In this document: one piece after another, positions 42,925 to 50,761 of the stretch
How positions within the stretch are numbered: the stretch's first letter is position 1
Layout of the letters: each line of letters opens with the position of its first letter
Assembly (NCBI GenBank): GCA_015069325.1
Contig: SVIV01000001.1
Span: 17,416 to 81,415 of the forward strand
DNA length: 64,000 nt
Reading direction: 5' to 3'
From: Clostridiales bacterium
GTDB taxonomy: Bacteria; Bacillota; Clostridia; Christensenellales; UBA1242
Made by a program: the position numbers and the translations under genes
Notes under the pieces: generated by a model
Databases searched by the model: none
What the model was told of the DNA's origin: nothing
What the model saw: only the letters and a program-made list of their open reading frames with translations

Positions 42925-43554
42925 ATGAAAGAGGTAAGCGGTAATAAAAAATTTGTATTAACAATAGCATCACTTTGTATTGCATTTTTGGCAATTTGTG
43001 GCACTATTATTGGTGTATGGGCAGCAACTAGCCAATCAATCAAGTCGTCTTTTAATGTTCAATATGATGTGGGCGAAAATGTTGCAGCAAAGATAAGGAC
43101 TGAATTTACAGACAAAGGGGTAACTGAAATTGCCCATAATGATGACAAAGGCAATAAAGTTACAGATGAAAATGGTTTTGTGGTTATCAATGCTCCTGAC
43201 GAAAATGGCAAATCTGTTGAAATAGGTGATTTTTCATTGACTCCTGCAAATCAAGAAGTTGTGTTTTATTTTACGATTGAAAACATTTTAGGAGAAGGTT
43301 TTTTAAATATATCTGTAATCGTAACATTAGAAACTCAAAATAATGTTGATTATGAAATTTATTACAGTAATGAAGAAGTTGTTGCAAGTGAATCGGCAAC
43401 AGCTGTTGAATCTTGGAGTGAGACTGTATGGCCAGATAATTTGGCGTCGGGACAAACAAGAGTAATCAAGGTTGTAATAGGAGTAGTAAATGAAAACACT
43501 GCAGCTTCTTGTGCAGGAAGTGTTGATTTAGAGTTGAACTATTCAGCAACATAA
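42925..43554 (+). CDS. short paralogue of the DUF285 surface proteins (N-terminal module only)
   Basis: A 209-residue protein. The N-terminus (GNKKF, hydrophobic helix, GTIIGVWAATSQ, then FNVQYDVGENVAAKIRTEF) matches the first 70 residues of the proteins at 10163 and 31569. The beta-rich domain continues to the end (SLTPANQEVVFYFTIEN, CAGSVDLELNYSAT) and stops where the others begin their repeats. It therefore defines the shared module, possibly a TasA/camelysin-like secreted beta-sandwich; this fold guess is inference. AAAGGG precedes the ATG. It has its own promoter and terminator. Confidence 0.8.
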   Translation: MKEVSGNKKFVLTIASLCIAFLAICGTIIGVWAATSQSIKSSFNVQYDVGENVAAKIRTEFTDKGVTEIAHNDDKGNKVTDENGFVVINAPDENGKSVEIGDFSLTPANQEVVFYFTIENILGEGFLNISVIVTLETQNNVDYEIYYSNEEVVASESATAVESWSETVWPDNLASGQTRVIKVVIGVVNENTAASCAGSVDLELNYSAT

Positions 43555-43567
43555 TTAAATAAATTTA

Positions 43568-43597
43568 AAAGAGTGCAAGGTTGCACTCTTTTTTTTA
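43568..43597 (+). terminator. terminator after the short surface-family gene
   Basis: AAGAGTGCAA / TTGCACTCTT stem with a two-base loop and a run of T. Confidence 0.85.
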
Positions 43598-43631
43598 TTA
43601 CAATTTACAAAGTTATTGAATACAAATTATT

Positions 43632-43817
43632 ATGGAAAAGAAAATAGAACTTTGTGGTAGTGAACTTGTGGCGCTTGCTGGAAGTTTGGCCATTGCAATA
43701 GCAAAGAAGGTTTGCGATGAAGATTTAAGAAAACTTAGATTTTTCTTCAATTCAATTGCTTCAAATATTGCGATTATTGAAGCAGAAGGACGAGAACGTA
43801 AAGGCAATATTAAATAA
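43632..43817 (+). CDS. small conserved-looking protein, unknown
   Basis: A 61-residue protein. The pattern ELVALAGSLAIAIAKKVCDEDLRKLRFF followed by NSIASNIAIIEAE (quoted in parts of under 20 residues: LVALAGSLAIAIAKK, SIASNIAIIEAE) resembles small amphipathic helical proteins common in Clostridia, but I cannot name the family with certainty. No Shine-Dalgarno is present. TACAAA ends five bases before the ATG, with TTACAA 17 bases above it, a weak leaderless arrangement. Its last 8 bases overlap the convergent spmB gene. Confidence 0.55.
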   Translation: MEKKIELCGSELVALAGSLAIAIAKKVCDEDLRKLRFFFNSIASNIAIIEAEGRERKGNIK

Positions 43818-44316
43818 TTTTGCACAATAGACAGGCTACAATGCTTCCTACAAGTGCGCAAATTAGGGCTATAGGAATGGCATACAATAGTTTTTTTACT
43901 TTTGTTTGAGATGTATATAGTGCGGTTACATAAAAAATTGTTTCGCTGCACCCTAAAATTACGCAAGCACAGCGAGAAATATATGAGTCTGCGCCGTAAG
44001 AAAGTAATACATCATTAAGTAGCGCAAAACTTCCAGAGCCGGTGAATGGACGAAGAAGGACAAGCTCTACAAGCTGAGTGGGGATACCTAAAAAATTAAA
44101 AATAGGAGAGGTTAATTGAGCGAGTAAATTTGTCAATCCGCTTGCCCGAAGAAGTGCAACTGCAATCATAATAGTCGCAATGTAGGGAAATATTTCAATT
44201 GATAAAGGGATAGCTTTTTTTGCACCTTTTATAAATGTGTCGTAGGTGGCTATCTTTTTATGTTTTGCATAACAAAAAATAAAAATAAAAATTAATGGTA
44301 AAATATATCCACTCAT
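43810..44316 (-). CDS. spmB: spore maturation protein B
   Basis: A 168-residue membrane protein of the nucleoside-recognition (Gate) family, involved with SpmA in spore core dehydration. Recognisable segments are KKAIPLSIEIFPYIATIM, RPFTGSGSFALLNDVLLS and ILGCSETIFYV. It overlaps spmA by four bases (ATGA type), so they are translated as a pair. The C-terminus overlaps the small plus-strand gene. Confidence 0.92.
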   Translation of the reverse strand: MSGYILPLIFIFIFCYAKHKKIATYDTFIKGAKKAIPLSIEIFPYIATIMIAVALLRASGLTNLLAQLTSPIFNFLGIPTQLVELVLLRPFTGSGSFALLNDVLLSYGADSYISRCACVILGCSETIFYVTALYTSQTKVKKLLYAIPIALICALVGSIVACLLCKII

Positions 44317-44891
44317 ATATTTTTTCTCCTTATTTTTTCACGAATTTTACTGCACAACAAAACCAAAGAAATTCCTAAAACGAAAGTGCAGATAGTGGAT
44401 AGGAGCGTGGGTAAAATTATGTCGGCAGGATTTGCACTTCCTGCACTTGCGCGAAGTCCGATTATTGTTGTGGGGAGAAGTTGAATTGAAGTTGCGTTTA
44501 AAACAATAAGCATAATGATTGCGTGAGAAGCGATGGGGCTTCCTTTGTCAAGTCGTTTCATCGCTTGCAGGCCTAGCGGTGTAGATGCATTTCCCAGTCC
44601 CAACATATTAGCAGACATATTTAGCGCAATCATCTTTGCAGTTTCATTATCATTTATTTTAAAAATCTTTTTAATAAATGGCCGCAAAAGTTTTGCGAGT
44701 TTATCGCCAAGTCCACTTAGTTCCACGATTTCTAATACACCAAGCCAAACTGCATAAACGGCACAAAGTTCTAAAGATAATTTAAATGCATCGGTTGACG
44801 CATTCAGCATAACGCTAAGCGTTGTTGATGGGGCAGTCCAACATAAAGCACATAGAGATGCTACAACCATAATAAACCAAATTTTATTCAT
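44313..44891 (-). CDS. spmA: spore maturation protein A
   Basis: A 192-residue polytopic membrane protein, partner of SpmB. Signature ALNMSANMLGLGNASTPLG is present in full, followed by AMKRLDKGS and a C-terminal helix pair. No Shine-Dalgarno was seen before the ATG; TATATT ends five bases upstream without a good -35. In Bacillus these genes are expressed in the sporulating cell; no clear sporulation-sigma motif was visible here. Confidence 0.92.
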   Translation of the reverse strand: MNKIWFIMVVASLCALCWTAPSTTLSVMLNASTDAFKLSLELCAVYAVWLGVLEIVELSGLGDKLAKLLRPFIKKIFKINDNETAKMIALNMSANMLGLGNASTPLGLQAMKRLDKGSPIASHAIIMLIVLNATSIQLLPTTIIGLRASAGSANPADIILPTLLSTICTFVLGISLVLLCSKIREKIRRKNI

Positions 44892-44935
44892 AATAAAATA
44901 TATTCATTGAAATTAGATTTAGAAATATCTTTTGC

Positions 44936-44964
44936 TTGATTTTATTGAAAAAACAATATATAAT
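44936..44964 (+). promoter_or_regulatory. promoter of tatD-rsmA
   Basis: TTGATT, 17-base spacer, TATAAT, about 40 bases before ATG 45007. Confidence 0.75.
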
Positions 44965-45006
44965 TTAATTAATAATGTAAATTTGTGGATTAAAAAAGGA
45001 AATAAA

Positions 45007-45789
45007 ATGAATTTAGAAAAAAGTAATTTAAATTTTGTTGATACTCACGCTCATCTTACAGATTGTGCTTTTGAAGGCGAAATAGAAACAGTTGTATGTC
45101 GAGCTCATGAAAATAATGTGGGTGCTATTATTACTTCGGGTTATGATTTAAAGTCATCAAAAGAAGCAATATTGATATCTGAAAAATTTAAAAATGTTTT
45201 TGCAAGTATAGGATATTATCCTGAATATTGCGAAAATTTTGATGAAAAATCATTAAAAAACCTTGCAAAAAGCGAAAAAGTTGTTGCTATTGGTGAAATT
45301 GGTTTGCAATATACAGAAAATATGCCGCCGAAAGAAAAACAAATTGATGTTTTTGAAAAACAAATAAAATTGGCGTATGAATTAAAACTTCCTATTGTTG
45401 TGCATTGTCGTGATGCTTATGGGGATTGTTTAGATATTCTAAAAAAGAATAAAGAGTTTTTAAAATTTGGTGGAACTTTGCATTGTTATGCAGGGAGCAA
45501 AGAGATGGCAGAAGAATTTGTTAAACTTGGGCTTCACATATCTATTGGTGGGGTGTCAACATTTAAAAATGCACAAAAAACCAAGGACGTGGCGAGCGTG
45601 GTTTCACTGGATAAAATTTTATTAGAAACAGATTGCCCATATCTTGCTCCAGTTCCTTTTAGGGGAAAAAGAAATGAGCCAATGTATATTTTTGTTATAG
45701 CTCAAAACTTGGCTGAAATTAAAGGATTGCAAGTGGAAGAAATCGCAAAAAAAACTACTGAAAATGCAAGGAGATTATTTGGTATATGA
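45007..45789 (+). CDS. tatD: TatD-family metal-dependent deoxyribonuclease
   Basis: A 260-residue TIM-barrel hydrolase. The start is ATG 45007 behind AAAAAAGGA; the listed 44932 start overlaps the promoter. Metal ligands are visible in FVDTHAHLTD, GEIGLQY, VVHCRDAYGD, LHCYAGS and LLETDCPYLAP. The family has 3'-5' exonuclease and quality-control DNA/RNA repair roles. It overlaps rsmA by four bases; the tatD-rsmA order is common in Firmicutes. Confidence 0.95.
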   Translation: MNLEKSNLNFVDTHAHLTDCAFEGEIETVVCRAHENNVGAIITSGYDLKSSKEAILISEKFKNVFASIGYYPEYCENFDEKSLKNLAKSEKVVAIGEIGLQYTENMPPKEKQIDVFEKQIKLAYELKLPIVVHCRDAYGDCLDILKKNKEFLKFGGTLHCYAGSKEMAEEFVKLGLHISIGGVSTFKNAQKTKDVASVVSLDKILLETDCPYLAPVPFRGKRNEPMYIFVIAQNLAEIKGLQVEEIAKKTTENARRLFGI

Positions 45790-46562
45790 TAAATCACGAT
45801 TTTAAAAAGAAGTTTGGTCAAAATTTTATTTCAGATAAAAATTTAATATCTGCAATTTGTGATGATGCGGGCGTTGAAAATGATGATGAAGTGCTTGAAA
45901 TTGGTGCAGGTGCGGGAAGTTTGACATCGGTTTTAAATGAAAGGGCAAAAAAAGTTGTAAGTTATGAAATAGACAAAGATTTGCAATCTCATTTATTGGG
46001 TTTAGAACTTGACAAGGCAAAGTTTGTATTTGGCGATATTATGGATTTTTCAATAGAGAACATAGAAAAAGATTTTTCTGACAATTATAAGATGATTGCA
46101 AACCTGCCTTACTATATCACAACTCCAATTATTTTTAAGTTTTTAAATGGTTCAAACAAAATAAAAAGTTTGACGATTATGGTGCAAAAAGAAGTTGCAG
46201 AAAGAATTGTTGCGTCTTCTGGCGGGAAAGATTATGGCGTGCTTTCTGTTATGATTAAATTTTTCGGTCAGGCAAAGATTACACGGATAGTATCAAGAAA
46301 AATGTTTTTCCCACAGCCAAATGTGGATTCGGCTGTTGTTTCAATTCAAATAGAAAATAAATATCCGCAAATTGATAAAGAAAAATTTTATAAATTCATT
46401 CAAAATGTGTTTGCTATGAGAAGAAAAACATTGAATAACAATCTTCAACAAGCGGGATATGATAAAGAAAAAATTAAATTGCTTGGCGAAGAAACCTTAA
46501 AGGCAAGGGCTGAAATCTTTGGTCTTGAAAAACTTATTGAAATATATAATGCGGTTAAATAA
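45786..46562 (+). CDS. rsmA: 16S rRNA dimethyladenosine transferase (KsgA/RsmA)
   Basis: A 258-residue S-adenosylmethionine-dependent enzyme that dimethylates two adjacent adenosines near the 3' end of 16S rRNA, a late 30S assembly checkpoint. KKFGQNFISDKN is the N-terminal signature, EIGAGAGSLT the SAM-binding loop and NLPYYITTPIIFK the catalytic motif. Full length, including a C-terminal helical domain (FAMRRKTLNNNL). Translation is coupled to tatD. A strong terminator follows. Confidence 0.96.
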   Translation: MINHDFKKKFGQNFISDKNLISAICDDAGVENDDEVLEIGAGAGSLTSVLNERAKKVVSYEIDKDLQSHLLGLELDKAKFVFGDIMDFSIENIEKDFSDNYKMIANLPYYITTPIIFKFLNGSNKIKSLTIMVQKEVAERIVASSGGKDYGVLSVMIKFFGQAKITRIVSRKMFFPQPNVDSAVVSIQIENKYPQIDKEKFYKFIQNVFAMRRKTLNNNLQQAGYDKEKIKLLGEETLKARAEIFGLEKLIEIYNAVK

Positions 46563-46589
46563 AATGTGGAAAAAAACCACATTTTTTTT
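46561..46589 (+). terminator. terminator after rsmA
   Basis: AAAATGTGG / CCACATTTT stem with an A-rich loop and eight T. The following 150 bases up to the next promoter hold nothing recognisable. Confidence 0.85.
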
Positions 46590-46743
46590 GCAAATGATTG
46601 AATGATTTTTATTGGAAGGCGAAGAAACAAAACTCGTTGATAAAAAAAAATCTAAAATTTAGAAATCAAAAACAAAAGAGATGTTTTACATTTAATTTTT
46701 TTGCATTTTTTTTGGGTTTAAAAAGTTTTTTTCTTTTATTTTG

Positions 46744-46772
46744 TTGTCTTTTGTATTTTTATTTGTTATAAT
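46744..46772 (+). promoter_or_regulatory. promoter of the VirB6-like gene
   Basis: TTGTCT, 17-base spacer, perfect TATAAT, about 55 bases before the start. Confidence 0.7.
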
Positions 46773-46826
46773 GAAAATATTAAAAGTGCTAGACAAGAGT
46801 AATTTTAAGAAAAGGCGGTAGTTGTT

Positions 46827-49376
46827 TTGGGCGGTATGCTTTTAAAATTGAGTTTCTTTGATAAGATAGGGACATTTTTTGATATTATTCCAAAGCTGGT
46901 ATATTTTTTATCAGCAGTATTTTTAAGTGCAATTGATGCACTTCAATGTTTAGTCCGAAAACTTGCCGGCCTTGATGTATATTATGTGAAACAAGCAGGG
47001 ACAAGCAGTTTAGAGTCGGTTGTGCAACAAGATCCATTATCTGAATTTATTTATGGTATTCTTGGTATGGGGGATTCTGCTCCTTTATATAAAGGCTTAA
47101 ACACTGTGTTCTGGGCATTGACGGTATTTGCAATTCTATGTTTGGCTGTTACAACTATGATTGCAATAATCAAATCACACTATAATGAAGACACTGCAGG
47201 CACTAGTCCTTGGAAATATGTTTATACTGCTTTTAAAGCGATAATGACATTTGCTATCGTTCCATTTGCGGTGATTATTGGTATGGAATTTGCTTCTTGG
47301 ACACTTCGTTCGCTTGATTCGATTACTGCCGCGTCGGCTAATGAAGAAGAGATTGTTAGTATATATGGTGGAAAGGCTGCACAGGCGTTTGAAGCGAGCT
47401 ATCTAAAAGGTGTTACCCTTGATGATCAAGGTCAGCCTGTGGAGAATCAGACAGATAAGTATTACACACATTATGACTTTTTTGGGGCAGGCACTCCAAC
47501 GAGTTCAACTCCATTTAGCGGAATGCTCTTTAAGGCGTGTGCATATGATGCAAATCGAGCTAGAAATGCTGGTGGAGATGCCGAGCTGATGACTAATATT
47601 GAGACTTCAAAGGGAATAAAAATCTTTGGTCAAACATCTCAATATAGCAGTTTGCAAACAGATGAAGAAAAAGCGGCATATATTGCCGATCAAGTGGATT
47701 ATGCTTTTGCAAATAATCTTTACATAAATGGTTATATTGGCGGAATGCAACTTACTAATATTATGAAAGGTATGGATGTTAATGTTTGGTCGGTGACAGA
47801 CGCGATTAATGGTTTGTCAGCAACAACATTTACATTTACGAAATGGAATGTTGGTTTCGTATGGATGTTTTACAATCTTTGGTCTTACAACTTCATTGTC
47901 GCATTTGGTGGTGGCGTAACAATTATGGGTATAATGCTTTCGATTATTATAGGTCTTATGTCAAGACTTATGAAGGGAGCGGTGCTATTCTTAATTTATC
48001 CATCATTACTTGGGCTTGCTCCTCTTGACAACTTTAAGGCATTTAAATCGTGGAGCCAGCAATTTATACAACAAGTCTTAATGGCGTTTGGGGCGATAGT
48101 TGGTTTAAACCTAGCGCTATTAGTATTGCCGTATGTTCAAAATATAAAGTTCTTTAATATTGCAGTTGTTGATTGTATTATTAATATTGTGCTTGTAATA
48201 ACAGCTTTGATTTTAACGAAAGATATTATTTCAATGGTTTCGACCTTTGCTGGTGGTGCCGATGCAAATAATGTAGGCGGTGGGCTTAAAGGCGAAGTCG
48301 GTAAGGCTATTGCTACAGGTGCAAAAGTTGCAGGCGTTGCTGCTGTTGGTGCAGGTGCTGCGACTGCTGGGATTGGAATGGTTGCAGCAAAAGGTGTTCG
48401 TGGCGGAATAAGAATGTTTAAAGGTCGTGGCGGCAGGGCTAAAGCCGAAATGGACGATGCCAATAATGAAGTTTCCACTGCAAAGGGCAATAAGAAAAAT
48501 GCTGAAAGCGCTTTTTATAGATTGTTAGGAACTAGCGGTAACACAAATATGTTTGATGAAATTGCTAAGGTTAAGAAAACTGATGAGTGGAAGGATGCGG
48601 ATAGTAAGGGGAGAAAAGAAATTGAACGTAGGACTATGCGTCAATATTATTCTTCTCATAAAAGCGAATTTGATCCTTCTGTAGAAACTGCTGAGAAGAG
48701 AATGTTCAATGCTGGTCTTGCAGTAGAAAAGGCTCAAAAGAGACAAGGTAAAGTTGCTAATGCATTCCATTTTAGAGAACATAAAGATTCAGAAGGGAAT
48801 ATTACTTATGATTCTCAAGACAGAGTGGACTGGAGAGAGCGTAGAGCATCTAAAAATGCGATTTTTGGAAGTATTCGAGATGGTTATACAATGGAACAGG
48901 GAAGTGATGGAAAGTGGCAATATCGCAACTCTGAAGGAGATCTTGTTTCTCGAAAAGAAGCGAGACAGGGGGGAGTTGCTTCTGTAGGACAATTATTCTC
49001 TGCATTGGGATTGCAATTCTCAGATGTGTTTGATAAAGCGTCAATTGCGGAAGCAGGTAAACATATGGCAGACGGTTTCTTGAAAGGTGTTGCAAATCTT
49101 TCGTCTCACGCAGGGCTTGATAAACTTACTAAAGGATTGGGCGATATCTTCAAAAATGGTGTTGAATTCAAGGGCGGTGTATTTGATACATCAGATCCTA
49201 AACTTGAAGGCGATAAGCTTTCTGCTCATCAACATAAAGAAGAAATGGCTAAACTTGATAAACAAGCTAGCGATACAAAGGAACTTCTGAAACAAATCAC
49301 AGAAATGAAACAAGCTACTATAAGTGGCAACACTAAACTTGCAGAAGCTCTTAATAAGTTGACTCCTAAGAAATAA
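46827..49376 (+). CDS. orphan VirB6/TrbL-like polytopic membrane protein (Mbov_0396-like)
   Basis: An 849-residue protein. TTG at 46827 lies eight bases after AAGGCGG; ATG 46836 is an alternative. Membrane segments occur at about 13-37, 88-115, 132-157, 335-375, 378-400, 410-435 and 440-475. The central part RLMKGAVLFLIYPSLLGLAP followed by AFKSWSQQFIQQVLMAFG resembles the VirB6-like inner-membrane subunit of conjugative elements in Firmicutes and mycoplasmas. After an Ala/Gly-rich link (about 490-530) comes a roughly 320-residue hydrophilic, charged tail. No other type IV secretion gene is in the window: it has its own promoter and terminator between rsmA and mscL. Either a domesticated or relic component, or a DNA/protein channel with another role. 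Confidence 0.65.
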   Translation: MGGMLLKLSFFDKIGTFFDIIPKLVYFLSAVFLSAIDALQCLVRKLAGLDVYYVKQAGTSSLESVVQQDPLSEFIYGILGMGDSAPLYKGLNTVFWALTVFAILCLAVTTMIAIIKSHYNEDTAGTSPWKYVYTAFKAIMTFAIVPFAVIIGMEFASWTLRSLDSITAASANEEEIVSIYGGKAAQAFEASYLKGVTLDDQGQPVENQTDKYYTHYDFFGAGTPTSSTPFSGMLFKACAYDANRARNAGGDAELMTNIETSKGIKIFGQTSQYSSLQTDEEKAAYIADQVDYAFANNLYINGYIGGMQLTNIMKGMDVNVWSVTDAINGLSATTFTFTKWNVGFVWMFYNLWSYNFIVAFGGGVTIMGIMLSIIIGLMSRLMKGAVLFLIYPSLLGLAPLDNFKAFKSWSQQFIQQVLMAFGAIVGLNLALLVLPYVQNIKFFNIAVVDCIINIVLVITALILTKDIISMVSTFAGGADANNVGGGLKGEVGKAIATGAKVAGVAAVGAGAATAGIGMVAAKGVRGGIRMFKGRGGRAKAEMDDANNEVSTAKGNKKNAESAFYRLLGTSGNTNMFDEIAKVKKTDEWKDADSKGRKEIERRTMRQYYSSHKSEFDPSVETAEKRMFNAGLAVEKAQKRQGKVANAFHFREHKDSEGNITYDSQDRVDWRERRASKNAIFGSIRDGYTMEQGSDGKWQYRNSEGDLVSRKEARQGGVASVGQLFSALGLQFSDVFDKASIAEAGKHMADGFLKGVANLSSHAGLDKLTKGLGDIFKNGVEFKGGVFDTSDPKLEGDKLSAHQHKEEMAKLDKQASDTKELLKQITEMKQATISGNTKLAEALNKLTPKK

Positions 49377-49383
49377 CAAACAA

Positions 49384-49408
49384 AAACACACTAAAATTTA
49401 GTGTGTTT
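49384..49408. terminator. bidirectional terminator
   Basis: AACACACTAAA / TTTAGTGTGTT inverted repeat with U-runs on both strands. It serves the VirB6-like gene and, on the other strand, the small gene that stops at 49410. Confidence 0.85.
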
Positions 49409-49409
49409 T

Positions 49410-49529
49410 TTATTGAACAATTATGTTTTGTGATAGATTTGCGGTTAGATATGGATTAAATAACCTGCAGATTGGCGATGGGTAATTATTAAACCCGTTG
49501 CATTGATTAAAGTTTAAATTGCAATTCAT
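49410..49529 (-). CDS. 39-residue Asn-rich protein, unknown
   Basis: A small gene below the track cutoff (it lies inside a longer ORF whose upstream part has no support). On the minus strand it has TAGGAG seven bases before the ATG, a promoter (TTCACA-18-TACAAT) and a terminator directly after the stop. The product begins MNCNLNFNQCNGFNNYPSP and contains three Cys and many Asn. It has no signal peptide or membrane helix. It resembles in composition the N-terminal half of the Cys-rich protein at 1904, but no function can be given. Confidence 0.55.
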   Translation of the reverse strand: MNCNLNFNQCNGFNNYPSPICRLFNPYLTANLSQNIIVQ

Positions 49530-49546
49530 AAGTTTACTCCTAGGGC

Positions 49547-49576
49547 ATTGTATAGAAGTTGTTTGAAAATTGTGAA
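49547..49576 (-). promoter_or_regulatory. promoter of the 39-residue gene
   Basis: Minus strand: TTCACA, 18-base spacer, TACAAT, about 18 bases before the ATG. Confidence 0.5.
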
Positions 49577-49643
49577 TGATTATGCCGTATTTGTTTTGAT
49601 TTTTTTTAATATTGTTTATAATATATATTGAAAAGGAGAACAT

Positions 49644-50315
49644 ATGAAAAAATTTTTTGCGGATTTTAAAAAATTTATTAGTCGAGGCAATGTGTTGGAC
49701 TTGGCTGTCGGCGTTATTGTTGGGGGTGCGTTCACTGCGATTGTGACATCGCTTACTAATCATATCTTAAGACCAGTTGTCAATGTCTTGATTGCACTTA
49801 TTGTTGGTGGAGACGGACTTGAATCAGCTGTGACGTTTTTAAGCAAGGCTTACAAAACAGATGCATCAGGCCAAACAATTGTTGATCTTGAAAATAGTAT
49901 TTTTATTGATTGGGGGGCGTTTATTACAGCAATAATTGATTTTATAATTATTGCATTTACAATTTTCTTGATTGTGAGAATTATAGCAAGGAGTCGAGAA
50001 TTTGCTAAAGAGTCTGCTGATAAAATAAGCAAAGCGACATTATCTCATGCAGAAAGAAAAGAACTTAAAGCAGCTGGAATTAATATTAAAGACAAAATGG
50101 CGGTATCTAAATATTTTGATGATAAAAAACTCGCAGAAGAAGAGAAAAAGGCAGAAGAAGCAGAAAAGGCAAAACTTGCAGCTGAAGAAGCCAAGAAGAA
50201 TTCAACAGAATATCTATTAAAAGAAATCAGAGATTTGCTTGCAGAAAATCAACAATTAAAAGCAAGCTCAAATGAAAAACAAAAACCAGCAAAAAAGAAA
50301 AAACAATCAGAATAG
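49644..50315 (+). CDS. mscL: large-conductance mechanosensitive channel MscL with extended tail
   Basis: A 223-residue channel that opens under membrane tension to release osmolytes. The N-terminal KFISRGNVLDLAVGVIVGGAF is the gating helix signature (the first 19 residues suffice); the second helix is DFIIIAFTIFLIVRII. The family is usually 120-150 residues; here about 80 extra C-terminal residues form an Ala/Glu/Lys-rich probable coiled coil (LAEEEKKAEEAEKAKLAAEE) and end in a Lys-rich tail. TATAAT and AAAAGGAG lie upstream. A terminator follows. Confidence 0.93.
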   Translation: MKKFFADFKKFISRGNVLDLAVGVIVGGAFTAIVTSLTNHILRPVVNVLIALIVGGDGLESAVTFLSKAYKTDASGQTIVDLENSIFIDWGAFITAIIDFIIIAFTIFLIVRIIARSREFAKESADKISKATLSHAERKELKAAGINIKDKMAVSKYFDDKKLAEEEKKAEEAEKAKLAAEEAKKNSTEYLLKEIRDLLAENQQLKASSNEKQKPAKKKKQSE

Positions 50316-50343
50316 AAAAAAGATTGCAATCGCAATCTTTTTT
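50316..50343 (+). terminator. terminator after mscL
   Basis: AAAAAGATTGC / GCAATCTTTTT stem with a short loop. Confidence 0.85.
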
Positions 50344-50368
50344 ATTTATCCACATTTCCACAAAACAA

Positions 50369-50458
50369 ATAAAAAGCACTCCATTTTCAGTGCTTTGTAT
50401 CTGAAGGAAGATATACCGATGGTGTTCCCTTCCACTCAACCTATCGGTTGGTTTGTTT
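50369..50458 (-). ncRNA. possible small RNA downstream of tRNA-Val
   Basis: Minus strand: ACCGAT / ATCGGT can enclose a GGTTGAGTGGAAGGGAACACC-like centre. An alternative GGAAG / CTTCC pairing excludes that stem. Both are followed by AAAGCACT / AGTGCTTT with TTTTATTTG, an intrinsic terminator on this strand only. It lies after the tRNA-Val terminator without a clear separate promoter. Family not recognised. Confidence 0.35.
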
Positions 50459-50470
50459 TTATTGCATAAA

Positions 50471-50496
50471 AATAAAAAATCCGTCCGAAGACGGTT
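50471..50496 (-). terminator. terminator of tRNA-Val
   Basis: Minus strand: CCGTC-TTCG-GACGG followed by ATTTTTTATTTTT, directly after the tRNA. Confidence 0.9.
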
Positions 50497-50497
50497 T

Positions 50498-50573
50498 TGG
50501 TGGAAGTTATAGGACTCGAACCTATGACCCTCTGCTTGTAAGGCAGATGCTCTACCAACTGAGCTAAACTTCC
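50498..50573 (-). tRNA. tRNA-Val (anticodon TAC)
   Basis: Minus strand: acceptor GGAAGTT pairs with AACTTCC, then A and encoded CCA. The D arm is TAGCTCAGTTGGTAGAGC. The anticodon stem CTGC/GCAG encloses CTTACAA (anticodon TAC). The T arm has ATAGG-TTCGAGT-CCTAT. Own promoter and terminator. Confidence 0.95.
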
Positions 50574-50590
50574 ATTAACGATGCTCCTTT

Positions 50591-50619
50591 ATATTAACAC
50601 ATAAAAAAATAATAGTCAA
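50591..50619 (-). promoter_or_regulatory. promoter of tRNA-Val
   Basis: Minus strand: TTGACT, 17-base spacer, TAATAT. Confidence 0.75.
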
Positions 50620-50761
50620 GCATTTTTTCAAACTTTTTTAAAAAAATATTAAAAAAAATTTTATTGTGAAAGTTTAGACAAAAAATCTAAAAAGATTATA
50701 AAATTTGTTTGTAGAAAAAATTGTATTTGGTATATACTATTTACATAAGGAGGGCAATAGT

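Noticed and set aside
46827-49376. Presence of an integrative conjugative element
   Set aside because: No integrase, relaxase, VirB4/VirD4 or attachment repeats were found around the VirB6-like gene.
49530-49763. Upstream part of the 117-residue minus-strand ORF containing the 39-residue gene
   Set aside because: It overlaps the mscL start antisense and has no ribosome site; only the final ATG has expression signals.
50400-50450. Resemblance of GATGGTGTTC to the fluoride riboswitch core
   Set aside because: The downstream half of the motif and the pseudoknot partner are absent, and the plus strand has no downstream gene for it to control.
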